A stretch of 64,000 nucleotides of DNA from Lethocerus indicus (Eukaryota > Arthropoda > Insecta > Hemiptera > Belostomatidae). Shown here piece after piece: positions 33,068 through 44,070 of the stretch (positions are counted from its first letter, which is position 1; every line of letters begins with the position of its first letter). The notes beneath the pieces were generated by a model, which was given only the letters and a program-made list of their open reading frames with translations, was not told where the DNA came from and ran no database searches. The translations under genes were made by a program, and so were the position numbers. The stretch is taken from assembly GCA_019843655.1 (NCBI GenBank), contig JACDQD010000011.1, forward strand, positions 12,752,604-12,816,603, in the 5' to 3' direction.

Positions 33068-33190
33068 CGGCGGAACGGGAAGATTATTCGAGACACGTAA
33101 GACGCGGAGGGAACGCGCATTCGCCAGCGCCATCCCCGCGCCTAAGTATGAAATATTTTACCGGTTGAAGCGAACGGGGGAGGGAAAGGG
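33068..33190 (+). repeat. Diverged local duplication with 20-bp identical core, copy 2
   Basis: Partner of 31870-31990. The core lies at 33082-33101 and the second block at 33148-33159, 46 bases after the core. The upstream sides are also similar (AAACGG-GG- followed by GA-rich sequence). Here the donor-like sequence is GTAAGA. Confidence 0.65.
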
Positions 33191-34758
33191 GAAAGAATGG
33201 ACGGGGAAGAAAAAGATGAGAAAAAAATCTTGGGTTAAAGAAAAAGCCCGATATGCCGCTCGGGTTGAGGAGAAGCCGGTAGCATCGCAACGCCCGATCT
33301 CTATTCGACTGAACCTCTTTTATATATATCCAAAATATATAACAGCCGGCAGAATGGAAAATAATTTATTTGATTTAACCACTTCAGTTCATCAGATATG
33401 CCGCTCACTAGTCAAAAGCATAATTCAGCAGTTTGAGCCTTTTTTAGTAAATTACAAAGTTATTACTTAGTCAAGTCCGGGCGAAGTACATCCGACAAGA
33501 ATGAGTATACAGGAAAAAACAACGCTTTGAAATATTATAACACTTATAAAACAATTAAAACTTAAGCCGAAAATTGCTTCTTTTACCTACAAACAAAGTA
33601 GAAGTTGTGTACAACAATAATCTGATACATAATGCATATAAATCTGAACATCAAGACGTAGCTATAGAAATTATAATATTACTAAGCTCTCAAAACGCGG
33701 AATAGAAATGCTCATAAAAACCGAATGACACAATTTATGAGTAGAAACAGCACTTTTACGAGGCCTATAGAATTGTTTTATTGGTCATTAAACTGGCATG
33801 GATTCGGCCTTTTTTTCTGAAGTAGTCGCGGAAAGAATTTCTTTCAGGAATTTAATGACCGCTCTCTCGGACCCGGGGACCGAGCTGTCCACTGTGTTCA
33901 GGGCCGATATTATCCTTCTCACAGAATTACGCTTCGTACAAATTGATCGAATTCTAATTTACATTCATCTATTAATTTTTCCGATTCAGCTGATAGCCCC
34001 TCAGAATATAAATTAGTGGGACCAATTACGAGAATGGGGAACAGCGGTGTTTGTCGAGCTATCTGAATTCTGATCGCCCAAGTGACCCTTCGAACGGGAG
34101 GGATTATACTCAATTTATGAACTAAGGGCACTTTCGGCAGCACCCCAGGGTTAGTCAGTTTATCAATCAAACCCTCCCCCCTCCCCTCCAGAAGTAATAG
34201 TTCTGTGATGGTAGCTTGCATACTCTAACTTGAAACTTAAAGTACAAAGTAAGGCTGCTGTCCCTGAAGCAATGTCAACAAATAATAAATTCGAAACGTA
34301 GAGCTGGTCCGTAAGAGGCGTTATACGGGGCAGGGTTAATGGGGCCGATAGGGGCACAACGTCCCCCGCTCCGCCCCCTATATATAACAGACTGCATCCT
34401 AATTGAAGAATGGCCGAGGTGAGAACTATAAATCAGAAGAGCGGGCGGAGAGGTGCAATTAACAGTACACCGGCGAACGGTACAGGTCATTTCGCAGATA
34501 TCGAATTTAGCGCGCCCAGCGGTGGTTGACCGTCGGCTCATCGGTGAAAAATCCGCTCGAATGTCTCACAACTGTCGAACTGTCGAAAGCGTCTATCAGG
34601 CACTCGGCACACCGAGATATGTGTGGGATTGATCTAACCGCGCAGAAATGAAAGCGACTTAACCAATCAACACCTTTCAATCCGAACCAGTATCAGATTG
34701 ATTCTACGGTTGCGGACCGAATTAAAATAGATCACTTAATTCAATAAATGGGTAAACG
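33191..34758. other. Non-coding stretch, no gene recognised
   Basis: Purine-rich at the start, where a basic 101-codon open frame (33165-33470) has no recognisable domain. Neutral DNA follows, with overlapping open frames on the minus strand at 33919-34541 that also lack motifs. Confidence 0.5.
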
Positions 34759-35039
34759 ATAAAATTTTCATGCCTGTTTTGTGGTCTGCGACGGGTTGGA
34801 ATACCGTAGATTTCGTGTGTTTCTTCTGTCTCCTCTCGCTGGTTTGGGCTTTTGCCAGACCGGTTTCGGCTGCTCGCCATCTTCAGTACAAGTGAGAGTG
34901 AGGATGCCCAAAAAACATTCAAAGTGCCAAAAAAGTGACTAACACCGCTACTGAAGATGGCGGGCGGCCGAAACCGGTCTGGTAAACGACCAAACCGGCG
35001 AGAGGAACAGAAGCACACGAAATATACAATAAAATTTTC
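34759..35039. repeat. Fold-back element, best copy of its family
   Basis: Left arm 34807-34888 and right arm 34949-35026 are inverted copies of each other over about 80 bp. Near the loop they share CCAGACCGGTTTCGGC-GC, then CGCCATCTTCAGTA. A 60-bp loop (34889-34948) contains GTGAGGATGCCCAAA and GTGCCA, the part shared by three copies. An 11-bp direct repeat, ATAAAATTTTC, lies at 34759-34769 and 35029-35039 and may be a target-site duplication. Long arms with a 9-11-bp duplication would fit a non-autonomous Mutator-like or fold-back element, but the left arm does not reach the direct repeat. No transposase is present. Confidence 0.75.
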
Positions 35040-38000
35040 TTTTAAAAGGGTCATATGGTGGTAAAACCCTTCCTACCGAGGTTCTTCCCACGGTATCACG
35101 CGATCCTACCCGAAGTTCCGGTCGCAGAAACCTTTCGCCCATTAATCAGAATTATGTTAATTAGAATATTATTAATACAAGAGTGAAATTATACAATGTA
35201 AATTGTTTATTACACTATTTTACAGATCAAACTTCACCGTTACAGTGCGGTTGACGGAATAAAAAGGACAGGGGCGTATATAAAAACAGGATATTTTATG
35301 CTGTGTGTAAAGAAATATTTAGAGGAATAAAGATTATCGCGGAGCCGTAAAACGGGGGCTCAAGAGGCGGCCGCGGCTAGTCGATATGGGCGACAAAAAA
35401 AAAAAAAAATTCCGCTCGGACAAATGGCCCCTGCCGGGTTTAAAATGCGCTTCGAGAGGGGGGCCCCACCACCACCACCACTCGAGGGCCGGCGGTACAC
35501 ACAATGCCGGGGGTCGGGGCTAATGGGCTAATGGGTCGTGGGGTGTGGGGGAGATGGGGCGAAACGAATATGGGGCCCGCTCACATAATTCGGGGACGAA
35601 AATCGGTCGCCGCCTCCGCCGCAAACTATAAATCAGAGCGGCGAGGAGACCGCCGACACAACGCCCAGAACGCCCCCCATAATCGGTTTTAGGGTCAAAA
35701 ACACCGGAAAAACTGGGATTTCAAAACAAGTCCCAAGGTAAACATCGGTCGAGCAAAACTTGATTCGGCACTTGAACCCCTCCCCCCAAAAAAAAATAAA
35801 AAAAACAACTAAAAACCCAATCCTCCAGATGAATAGGTTTTCGGTACTACCGTATTTTGTATACTCGAGCAAATATTTATCAATCCTTTGAATCCAAACA
35901 TATCAGATTTGCGATATTGAAGAATTAACACAGTATAATGTTAAATTATTATATTATTGTTTACGGGGTTTGAGAAACAAATTTGGGAGTCAGAAATAGT
36001 GCATTTTTAACTACTAGTAATTATTATCTCATTTAATCCAATGTATTTTTACAACTGTTTTTTTGGAATAATGAAAGAATAATTTATTATTATATTGTTA
36101 ACGTAAGTAAACTGAATACGTTGAGAAGAAAAATAGAAAATATTAAACATCGACTGAGAGGAACACGCTCGGGTGAGTTTCTAAGCGTGAATATAATAAT
36201 AATTTTTCAAAAGCGAAATTGGCCTCTATATTTTTATTGGGGCCGAAATATTAAAATAGCGTTATACTCCCTCTGAAAACAAAAATTAAAAAAAAATCTG
36301 AACAAACGTAGAGAAGGGCTTGGTGGAGGTAATTCTCGGTTTTGAAGTATGAAGAGGGTGGGGGGCGTCAAAGTCCGGGGGTCGCCTGAAATATGAGCGA
36401 TGGCCCGGGGACTTCACTCCGGCCAATTGTCGGCCTCCTTTGAGCCCCGTCGGGAATTTTTTTTTTGTTCAGAATTTTTTCCCGTAGTTTTTTCGTTCTA
36501 TATTTTTTTTTTGTGCGCGCGTTGTGTAAGCCGCCAAAATATATTGCGTCGCTCCCTCCGGAATTTCTATAGCGCCCGGAATTCTGCCGGGTAATTGACA
36601 AGTGAAATTCCCTCCAGCATTTCGCCGTAACCAACGACATTTAGATGCGCAATATGGAATATTTAAAAAGTGCTCTTCGCAGGGGTGAAATGAAATTCTG
36701 TTGGACATTAAATTCGCTAGGAAAAGCGAATTCCACCAAGAATTACAATTATTAACTTAACCCGATTCTGTCTCTCTGTAAATAGAATTGCGCATTTATT
36801 ATAAAAATAATCTACGATCTGACACATTCATATGTTTCATTGCAGTTTCTTCCAGGAAATTTACGCGATTAAAAATATTGTTCGGGCGCCGATATTCATC
36901 GGAATATTGGAGCGCCATTGAACGGGCAAAACGGGGGCCTTCTTCTTTTTAGAATGGGCGATAAAAAGGGACAGTGCGAAAGGGGCGGATCCGAAGGAGA
37001 CCCTTTTTTGGGCGGGGGGAGGGGAAGGGTGTAAACGCGTTTTGCGATTTACAGAGCGTGGAAGGGACTCGGGTCCCGACAGCCGGGGCGAGTTATCGAG
37101 CCCGATAACGCGAGTGCCGCCGGAAACTTGAAGCCCTGAGCGGCCAGAGACAATGGCCGCTAATAAAAAAGCGATAAATTGCCAGACGGGGAGAAACTAA
37201 GAGGTACAGGAGGGGGCCGGAGCATCTGCAGTCAACGCCGCCACTGACGCTTAAATCTGCCCGTGTCCCGGCCACCGGCTGCGGAAATAATTCCAAAACA
37301 TTTTATTTTACAATTTAAATTGAATGGGGCTTGAGGGCGGGTGGATTCCGAAGGATAACAGGTAGGAGACGCCTAGCCCCCTATTTGGCGTTTTATTATT
37401 CCCATCTAACGGTTTCAAATTCAGCCCCATTGAGCCACCAATTCTCCCTCTCATAATAACACAAATCACATCCTGAATTGTGAGGGTGGATAACTACCTT
37501 CAGATTTTACTTTTGCCTCTTGTTTTGTTCCGGGTAGCTCGTGTGAGAATCTCAATACTGGCTGGTCACTGTTCCTCAACTCCTTTTGAACTGGAACCAT
37601 TCCAGCTGTCCTTTTCTGTCCACGATCTAATACTTATGAGTGAAAACATTTATTTTCAACCCGGTTTTGCTGCAGCTAGTCTTCGGACAAGCATATCGCT
37701 CTATTAATCCTTAGTAGAAGCGAAATGTTGAAAATCAAAACTAGGTTTCGGATAACGCGTTCAACTTGAGTTTACGGTTCAGGATCTGAAACTGGGCTCA
37801 ATTTTGCGCCATGGAACGATGTCGCCGGCGAAGTCGACGGCAGTTCGAAACGGGTACAAGTGCTGAGTTAGAAATCGTCTAGAACGTGCTTAGAGCGGCT
37901 GTGAACAAAGCGTGTTACTAGCTCACGGGCCGTGACACCGTCCCGCGGCTGTGTAGGGCCGCATTCCGGCGGGACGTTGGGGGCGTTTCCTGAGTCGGCG

Positions 38001-41000
38001 GAACGTGCCTGTGCCAGGCTCCCGGGCCCTCCCGTGTTTTGACTATCCGCCATTCTCACAGCTCCCCAGGATGAGAGAAGAGTCCCGTGCCACCCCGGCT
38101 ATGAGGGATGGGCGGGCAGCTGTTTCCGCGCTACCTTTCATCGGCGAAAGCCTTTGTTTCTTCGCCCAACAAAAGACCCTTTTCATTCCATTTCCTCGGC
38201 CGCAAGCTTTGCACGAACGAATTTAATTCGTTCACCAGCCCGTGGTTTATTATATCTCCGTATTGTCATCGTTCGTGCGCACACACGGGTGTACGTTTGA
38301 ACCCTCCTTTGCTTTCTACCGCCGGCGAAGCATCCTGTCGGCACACTCAATTCACTTTTTCTTTCCGAATATCATAAAATTGCCAAGATTATAGGCATTA
38401 AGCTGGATCTGAGCACAGTATTAACCGAAACCTAATGTAACCAGAAAAAAATTCGCACAACCGTACTAAAATATAGTATTTAATATATTAGTTACTCTAA
38501 ATCAATAGAAAAACTATAAAAATATTGAAGCTATAAACATCCGATTGAAGAGCGGACAGAGAAATAGCGGATATGAAAATATTTTTCTGTTGCTAGCGCG
38601 TTTTTGTCTTCATTGCTGGCCCTCACTTCTTGGATAATAATCTGCAATTCCAAAGCAATATTTCAATTTGCGAGTCCCCTATACGCCCGCCATCCGGGAA
38701 TTTCATATGCACAGTATGTGTATAATACAGAGTGTCACATTCGATTTCGACCGGCGCGAACTATATATTTTCTGGGAGGGAGAGCGCGCTCAAATGAGAT
38801 GTGACAGCGTTCCGAAGGAAGAAGAAACGCACTGATTTTTTTTTGGGCCTCGAATATATATTGCACATAAGGCATATTATTCTGTCTCACATATGTACCC
38901 AACCTAATATAGAACGTTGTCAGAAAACAACTTACTGAAAATGTGCCGAAATAATACTTATCACGGAATAAGCTCTTGATGAAACCATACTGGTGTGAAT
39001 GTTGATCGATAGCGTGCGCACTTTGTAGAGGACAGAAAAAAATTCACGAGGTCATCAGGCCTTTTCATGTGGTTTCTCTTGAGAAGAATTCGTTCGTTTG
39101 ATACCCAGAATTGTAAACTGGGGACATGCATACACTTACGGGCATAAATTTCCAATAGGACACTCGAGAACGACATCTGAAGCCATAATTCCGAACAATG
39201 CTTCAATATTTCTATGGGAGGGCGTGTAGGGTGTTTTGATTATCCCGACACGAGACAACTACAATTCTCATCGTTTGTGTCGCCGCCATGATTGATTGCC
39301 GCTACAACAATGTCTCCGATCCATTGTGTCCTCTCTTCCCTAATCAAATCAACGAAATAACATTATCAATTATAATTAAGGGAAAGAAGGAGAAACGGAG
39401 GATACCTGGGGGCCTATCTAGCAATTAGAACGAATTTTTAGTTGTTTAAATTCGTTGGCATAACCTCCGACTGGCATATTTTATTTTAGAATATTTTAAA
39501 TAGATATAAAATAAAAGAAAAACTAATTTTTACCTACATCCTTAATGAAAACATTACGCCATAATACGATGAATAATAGTTAGAAAGTACAACTATCCCT
39601 GGTCAAGACGAATAGACCTTTCAAGATGAGACGAACATTACTCTTATGTTACATCTCCACAGTGAAAATCCTTCACAGAACGATACTTAATCTGGAATAA
39701 GCTGATAAAAATTTAAAAAAAATTAGAGCGACTTATCGTTCTTTAATTGGACGTTCGTAACAGTAGAGTCAAACGAATGGCTACTAGTACATATTCTTGT
39801 AGATTATTTTCTATTTATGGCGTTCCGTTGTCTACCGACGTTGGGAGGAACCGCGCTCACAAAATAAACCGGGTACCGCGGGTCTATTTGTAGCCGTATA
39901 ATTGTCGCCTCGAAAAGTGACGCACGGCCGAATTAGTTTCTCGGCGGTGCAAGCGCCAAGAGGCGATACATCATTTTTAATTGAGCGCATAATTACAAGG
40001 CTTTCCACGACGTGTCATGTCTCTGTGTGTCGGGGGGAGAGGAGTGAACAACCGAAATCGGGGACAGTGGACGAGGTGCGGGCTGTCTTGTATGAAGAAT
40101 GGGACACGGGGGCAAATTGGAAGAGGCCGGCGCGTATATAGATTCGCGTCTTGGGTCGGCCCCCAGGAGGCCGCCCTTTAAAAAACAGACCAATTCCCGT
40201 CAAGCGGATGAGATCATCGGGGCCGGCGGCGGCCTCAAATTAATGATTAATTGACCCCGCTTAGTTAGCCATGCTTGCTGCGACAGCAACAATCTTAAGA
40301 CCGGTCGAAAGAAAACGGGCAGAAAGATGGCTGTATGTAACCTATTTCCCTTGAACGGGTTTTTCCCCACTATCTCAGCAGAACTGTATTAAGATTTTCC
40401 CTCCGTTAGGTTAGGTTAGCACATCGGAACGAAAAAAGTGTCCCTAACGATAATTCTCGTGGAGAAACCAACGGCAAGAATGATAAGGCAATAGGAATAA
40501 GGCTCAGAATTAAAAGTCGAGGAACCAGTCGCCAGGCATCGTTACCAGCAAAACAGCTAATTAAGTTCGCGGATACCATTTCGCGCACACCTCATAAGTG
40601 TCGAGCTGACCGACGCTCATATACGGCTTTCCCGACCCTCACAGTTGGGGCGCAAAAAAAAAGAAATTATACGGGCTGATAAGCGGTGGGGAAAATTCTG
40701 TCTTCCGTTTGTCCCCTCTCTTTACGGCCGAATAATCGGGATTTTATTCTCCCATAATACGGTTCGGGGGGAAACGAAATAAAAAAATTAGGCGGAAATA
40801 GTCTAAAAATAAGCCGCCACGGCGGATGACCAATCTGGCTTGAAAGAGAACAGAAAAAAAAACAGTAGTATATAACCGAGGGAGCATAGAATTCCGAACT
40901 TTATGGCCTCGTGAGTGTCGGCTCATTTTATTTTTTATTCTTTTTTATGAGTTACGACCGCCACACGTACCCAGGATCATACATACACGGGCGTCTGAAA

Positions 41001-41794
41001 GCATGTAATACCGTAATTCGAGTTATTGGACACAGTAACACAGTAGTGAAGCATTCCGGCACACATAAACCGATAGGAATCGATTGGAACGCGCACTTTT
41101 AATAACTACATTACCGTGCAGTGGGTTATTCATTCCTAGTGATAACATCAGCGAATTACTATTGAATTATGTGTTTTCTGCCGGTTAAATATCAGTTCAT
41201 GGGTCAAACTCAGGGTTTAACCACAGAATTAAGATTAGTTTTAAAAACATGGAAGGGAAGCGGATTTACAGAACAAGATTATTTGGAATAAAGTAAATGA
41301 TTTCTAAAATTAGTTTCGCAGTTTAGATTGAACTGAATAAGAAATTAGTACAGATCTTAATTTTTAATGTCGCTAGTAAGAGAAAAAAAACTCTCCAAGA
41401 TATCAAACTCCCTTATATTGTTTGATAACCGTATTAATACCCCGAGTTTCGTGGTACAGCGGTCGAATAATTTTATGAGTTCGTCAGACAAAATGGGGCC
41501 AAAACAAAAAAATCATTTCGCATACCTAATTATTGAGATAGGGGCAGAAAATTCCGAACCGAACCTCCCCTCGACACGAGTTCATGAATTAATTACATCT
41601 TGAATTTTACGCGTGCACCGACCCAGTTGTTTATTGCTCGTTGAAAATCGCGTTATAAACAATTGAAGCAGCGCAGACTGTTACTGTTATCGTCCGCGCG
41701 CCGATAGCGGGTTTAAGAACCGTAAAACATGTTCCGCGAAACGTTGTATCAATTAATGTGTTCGGGTTGTGTTTGTTTCTAGTTTATTTCCCCG

Positions 41795-41799
<5 letters not shown>
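35040..41799. other. Long non-coding stretch, no gene recognised
   Basis: Alternates GC-rich patches (35340-35690, 36890-37130, 37870-38120, 40060-40240) with AT-rich DNA. Contains A15 at 35395-35409, (CCA)5 near 35467-35481, two TTAGG units at about 40406-40417, and TTTATGGC at 39814-39821 and 40900-40907. A homeodomain-type site cluster, TTAATGATTAATTGA, lies near 40241. No open frame is convincing and no RNA gene was seen. Confidence 0.5.
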
Positions 41800-41845
<46 letters not shown>

Positions 41846-41855
41846 TCTCTTTCTC
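41800..41855. repeat. (CT)n microsatellite
   Basis: (CT)20 interrupted by CA, then further CT units. Confidence 0.96.
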
Positions 41856-43665
41856 CTAACGCTACTTTTCGTTCGTCACGCGTGGGTAAATAAAAGGTTA
41901 ACAACTGAAATATGAGGCGGTGCGATAATGCGGAACTGCGGTACACAACACGAACTTAATTTCGACCCTCACTGGTGGGGGGGGGGGAAATACGCAGGAT
42001 ATTTTTCATGTCTTGGTTCAAGAGTTAAATTGAGAAATAGCACAGTATTATAATTGCTATATCGAAAGTACAAGTATCTCACGGGAGGGAAATACAAATT
42101 ATTTTCAAGCTCGTATACATCATGAAATGGATTCATAGTGTGAATGAATTCAAATACATTATGTGAAAACAGCGCAGAAACCAAAAATTAAAACCTTTTG
42201 CCGTCGTGGGGGCCGGCGATTCATATATCGAAGAGATACGAATTTATTACTGTTATTTGATATTGTGAAAAGTGGAGATAATACAACAGCTACGTAATTT
42301 AATTCTCGACATAATTAATTAATAATATATAAACGCATATATTACACACTACATACATGTGTATCGTACATATACCTAGCTATAATCCAGCTCTCACTTA
42401 ATCGACCCGGCAAACTAGCTGTCGATGACAGCTGGCGGGAAACTACTGACAGGTTTAATTACCGCGGTGAATTTCCAATTTAACTGTTCCCATACCTTTA
42501 TTTCAATTTAATTTCAATATAACATGCTAACATTGGGGATGAGAATGAGTTAAAGTATTTTTGTATTCTTGGTTGTGTTCGTAACTATCATAGAATTTTA
42601 AAAGCTTTCACGATTTCTGTCATTCTGTCGAAAACATCGAACGAGGGACACACTGCACAGAGGTCTGCGATATGCCGGAAACCATTGCTGCGTCCTTCTC
42701 CATTTCCTTCGGCCCTGTGAAATATGGACTAGATACACGTAGCAGATCCCACAGCGGTGCCGGCGTGTGTGTGTGTGTGTGTACGCGTGTGTTAGGGCTA
42801 GGGCTCTAGGCAGCCCTCATCCCCCCACCGAGCCCCTTCTGAGTTAGCACAAACACATACACACAGTGCCAGAGAGGGCACCGACCACACTGCGCACGAA
42901 AAGAAATCAATGGGGGCAATGCCGGCGCGTATCTCCGGCCCCGGGGATGCCTCAAAATTTGGCACGTGGAGCTATTTATTTCACGAGGTCATGTGCATTC
43001 TTCCGCTTTTTAGAAACCGTCCCTACCTCCCTCCCTCCTCCTCTTCACGACCAATAAAAGCCGGTCCCAGATATTTCGGATCAGATTAACCTACTAAACG
43101 GAACAATAGAGGGTAATAAATTTCAGGCCACATTAAACGCGAATATGGCGCTGTGAAGAGGCCATCTTTCGTGGGCGCACGTATGACTACCCCCGTCAAA
43201 TTTTATTTCATATTTACTTAAATACGATTGTTATCAAGCAACATTCTTACAAAATTCTTCCGGGTTTCCACAATGTTGCGTAAGCCCGAATGGCGCTATT
43301 TGGGCATTATTGTATATTTGTAAACTGGAGGATTCGGCCATTAAAATATGACTATCGGCTTCGGGACAGGTCCTGCCGGTTCGTTTACCGTATCCGAGGG
43401 GGAAAATTAATCGCCCCTATTATTGCCATTAATAAGGCGACCAGATCAGTCGTCGTCTTGGCCGGTATCTGAGGACAATATCTGGGGGCTGGATGTTCCT
43501 GGGTGCAGATATACTGCCCGGCCCAGGCTCCGTATATCGGTTAATGGGTTTAATTAACGAGGTCCCTCTCTCCATCCCCCATGGGGTGGGGGAAGTCGCT
43601 AAGGGCGGACCGAGGATTTCAGCCGGACACTGGCCGAGGGGGGCGGCAAGGGGCGGGGTGTCCTC
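41856..43665. other. Non-coding stretch, no gene recognised
   Basis: Holds a (GT)n run at 42765-42782 and a 7-bp hairpin, AGCTGTC/GACAGCT, at 42417-42433 next to GGCGGGAAA. The GC-rich end (43440-43660) leads into the CT array, and the long plus-strand frame starting at 43493 runs into the repeat. Confidence 0.5.
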
Positions 43666-43691
43666 CCTCTCTCTCTCTCTAACTCTCACTC

Positions 43692-43760
<69 letters not shown>

Positions 43761-43846
43761 TTTCCCGGTACAGTCCCGCCCAAAACCTAGCAGCCCTGAG
43801 GGAGAGAGAAAGAGAGAGAGAGCTGGGGGAGAGAGGAGAGAGAGAA
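43666..43846. repeat. Inverted CT / GA tract pair
   Basis: CT array at 43666-43759 (interrupted at 43681-43694), followed after about 41 bp by a GA-rich segment at 43801-43846. The two are complementary and could fold. The plus-strand open frame of about 157 codons (43493-43966) is a read-through of this repeat. Confidence 0.9.
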
Positions 43847-44019
43847 TCCGGCCCCCTTCAGCCTCTTACAGTCAATAATACGGCTCGTTTTGTCCTCCCT
43901 GTTAACTCTTGGGAGAGTTATATATACGCCGCATATACCGTGTCTCTCTATATAAAATGCTTATAGAAATTTGACCACGAGTCATTTCAATATTTCACTT
44001 TCGTAATGGCGAACGCCAT

Positions 44020-44070
44020 CTCGCCGATTTGGTCCTACGCCAGACCGGTTTTGGTGGCTCGTCAGTAGTG
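44020..44070 (+). repeat. Fold-back repeat family, single-arm fragment
   Basis: CTCGCCGATTTGGTC, then CGCCAGACCGGTTTTGG, then GGCTCGTCAGTAG, aligns with the left arm of the 34.8-kb element. The loop and the second arm are not recognisable downstream. Confidence 0.5.

Noticed and set aside
35467..35487. CCACCACCACCACCA followed by CTCGAG, like a His-tag vector junction
   Set aside because: The surrounding sequence is not vector, and the order of tag and site is not that of common vectors; a short CCA repeat explains it.
40406..40417. Insect-type telomeric TTAGG units
   Set aside because: Only two tandem units; far too few for a telomere or an interstitial telomeric array.
43493..43966. 157-codon plus-strand open frame
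   Set aside because: Its second half is a CT-repeat translation and its first half has no recognisable motif.
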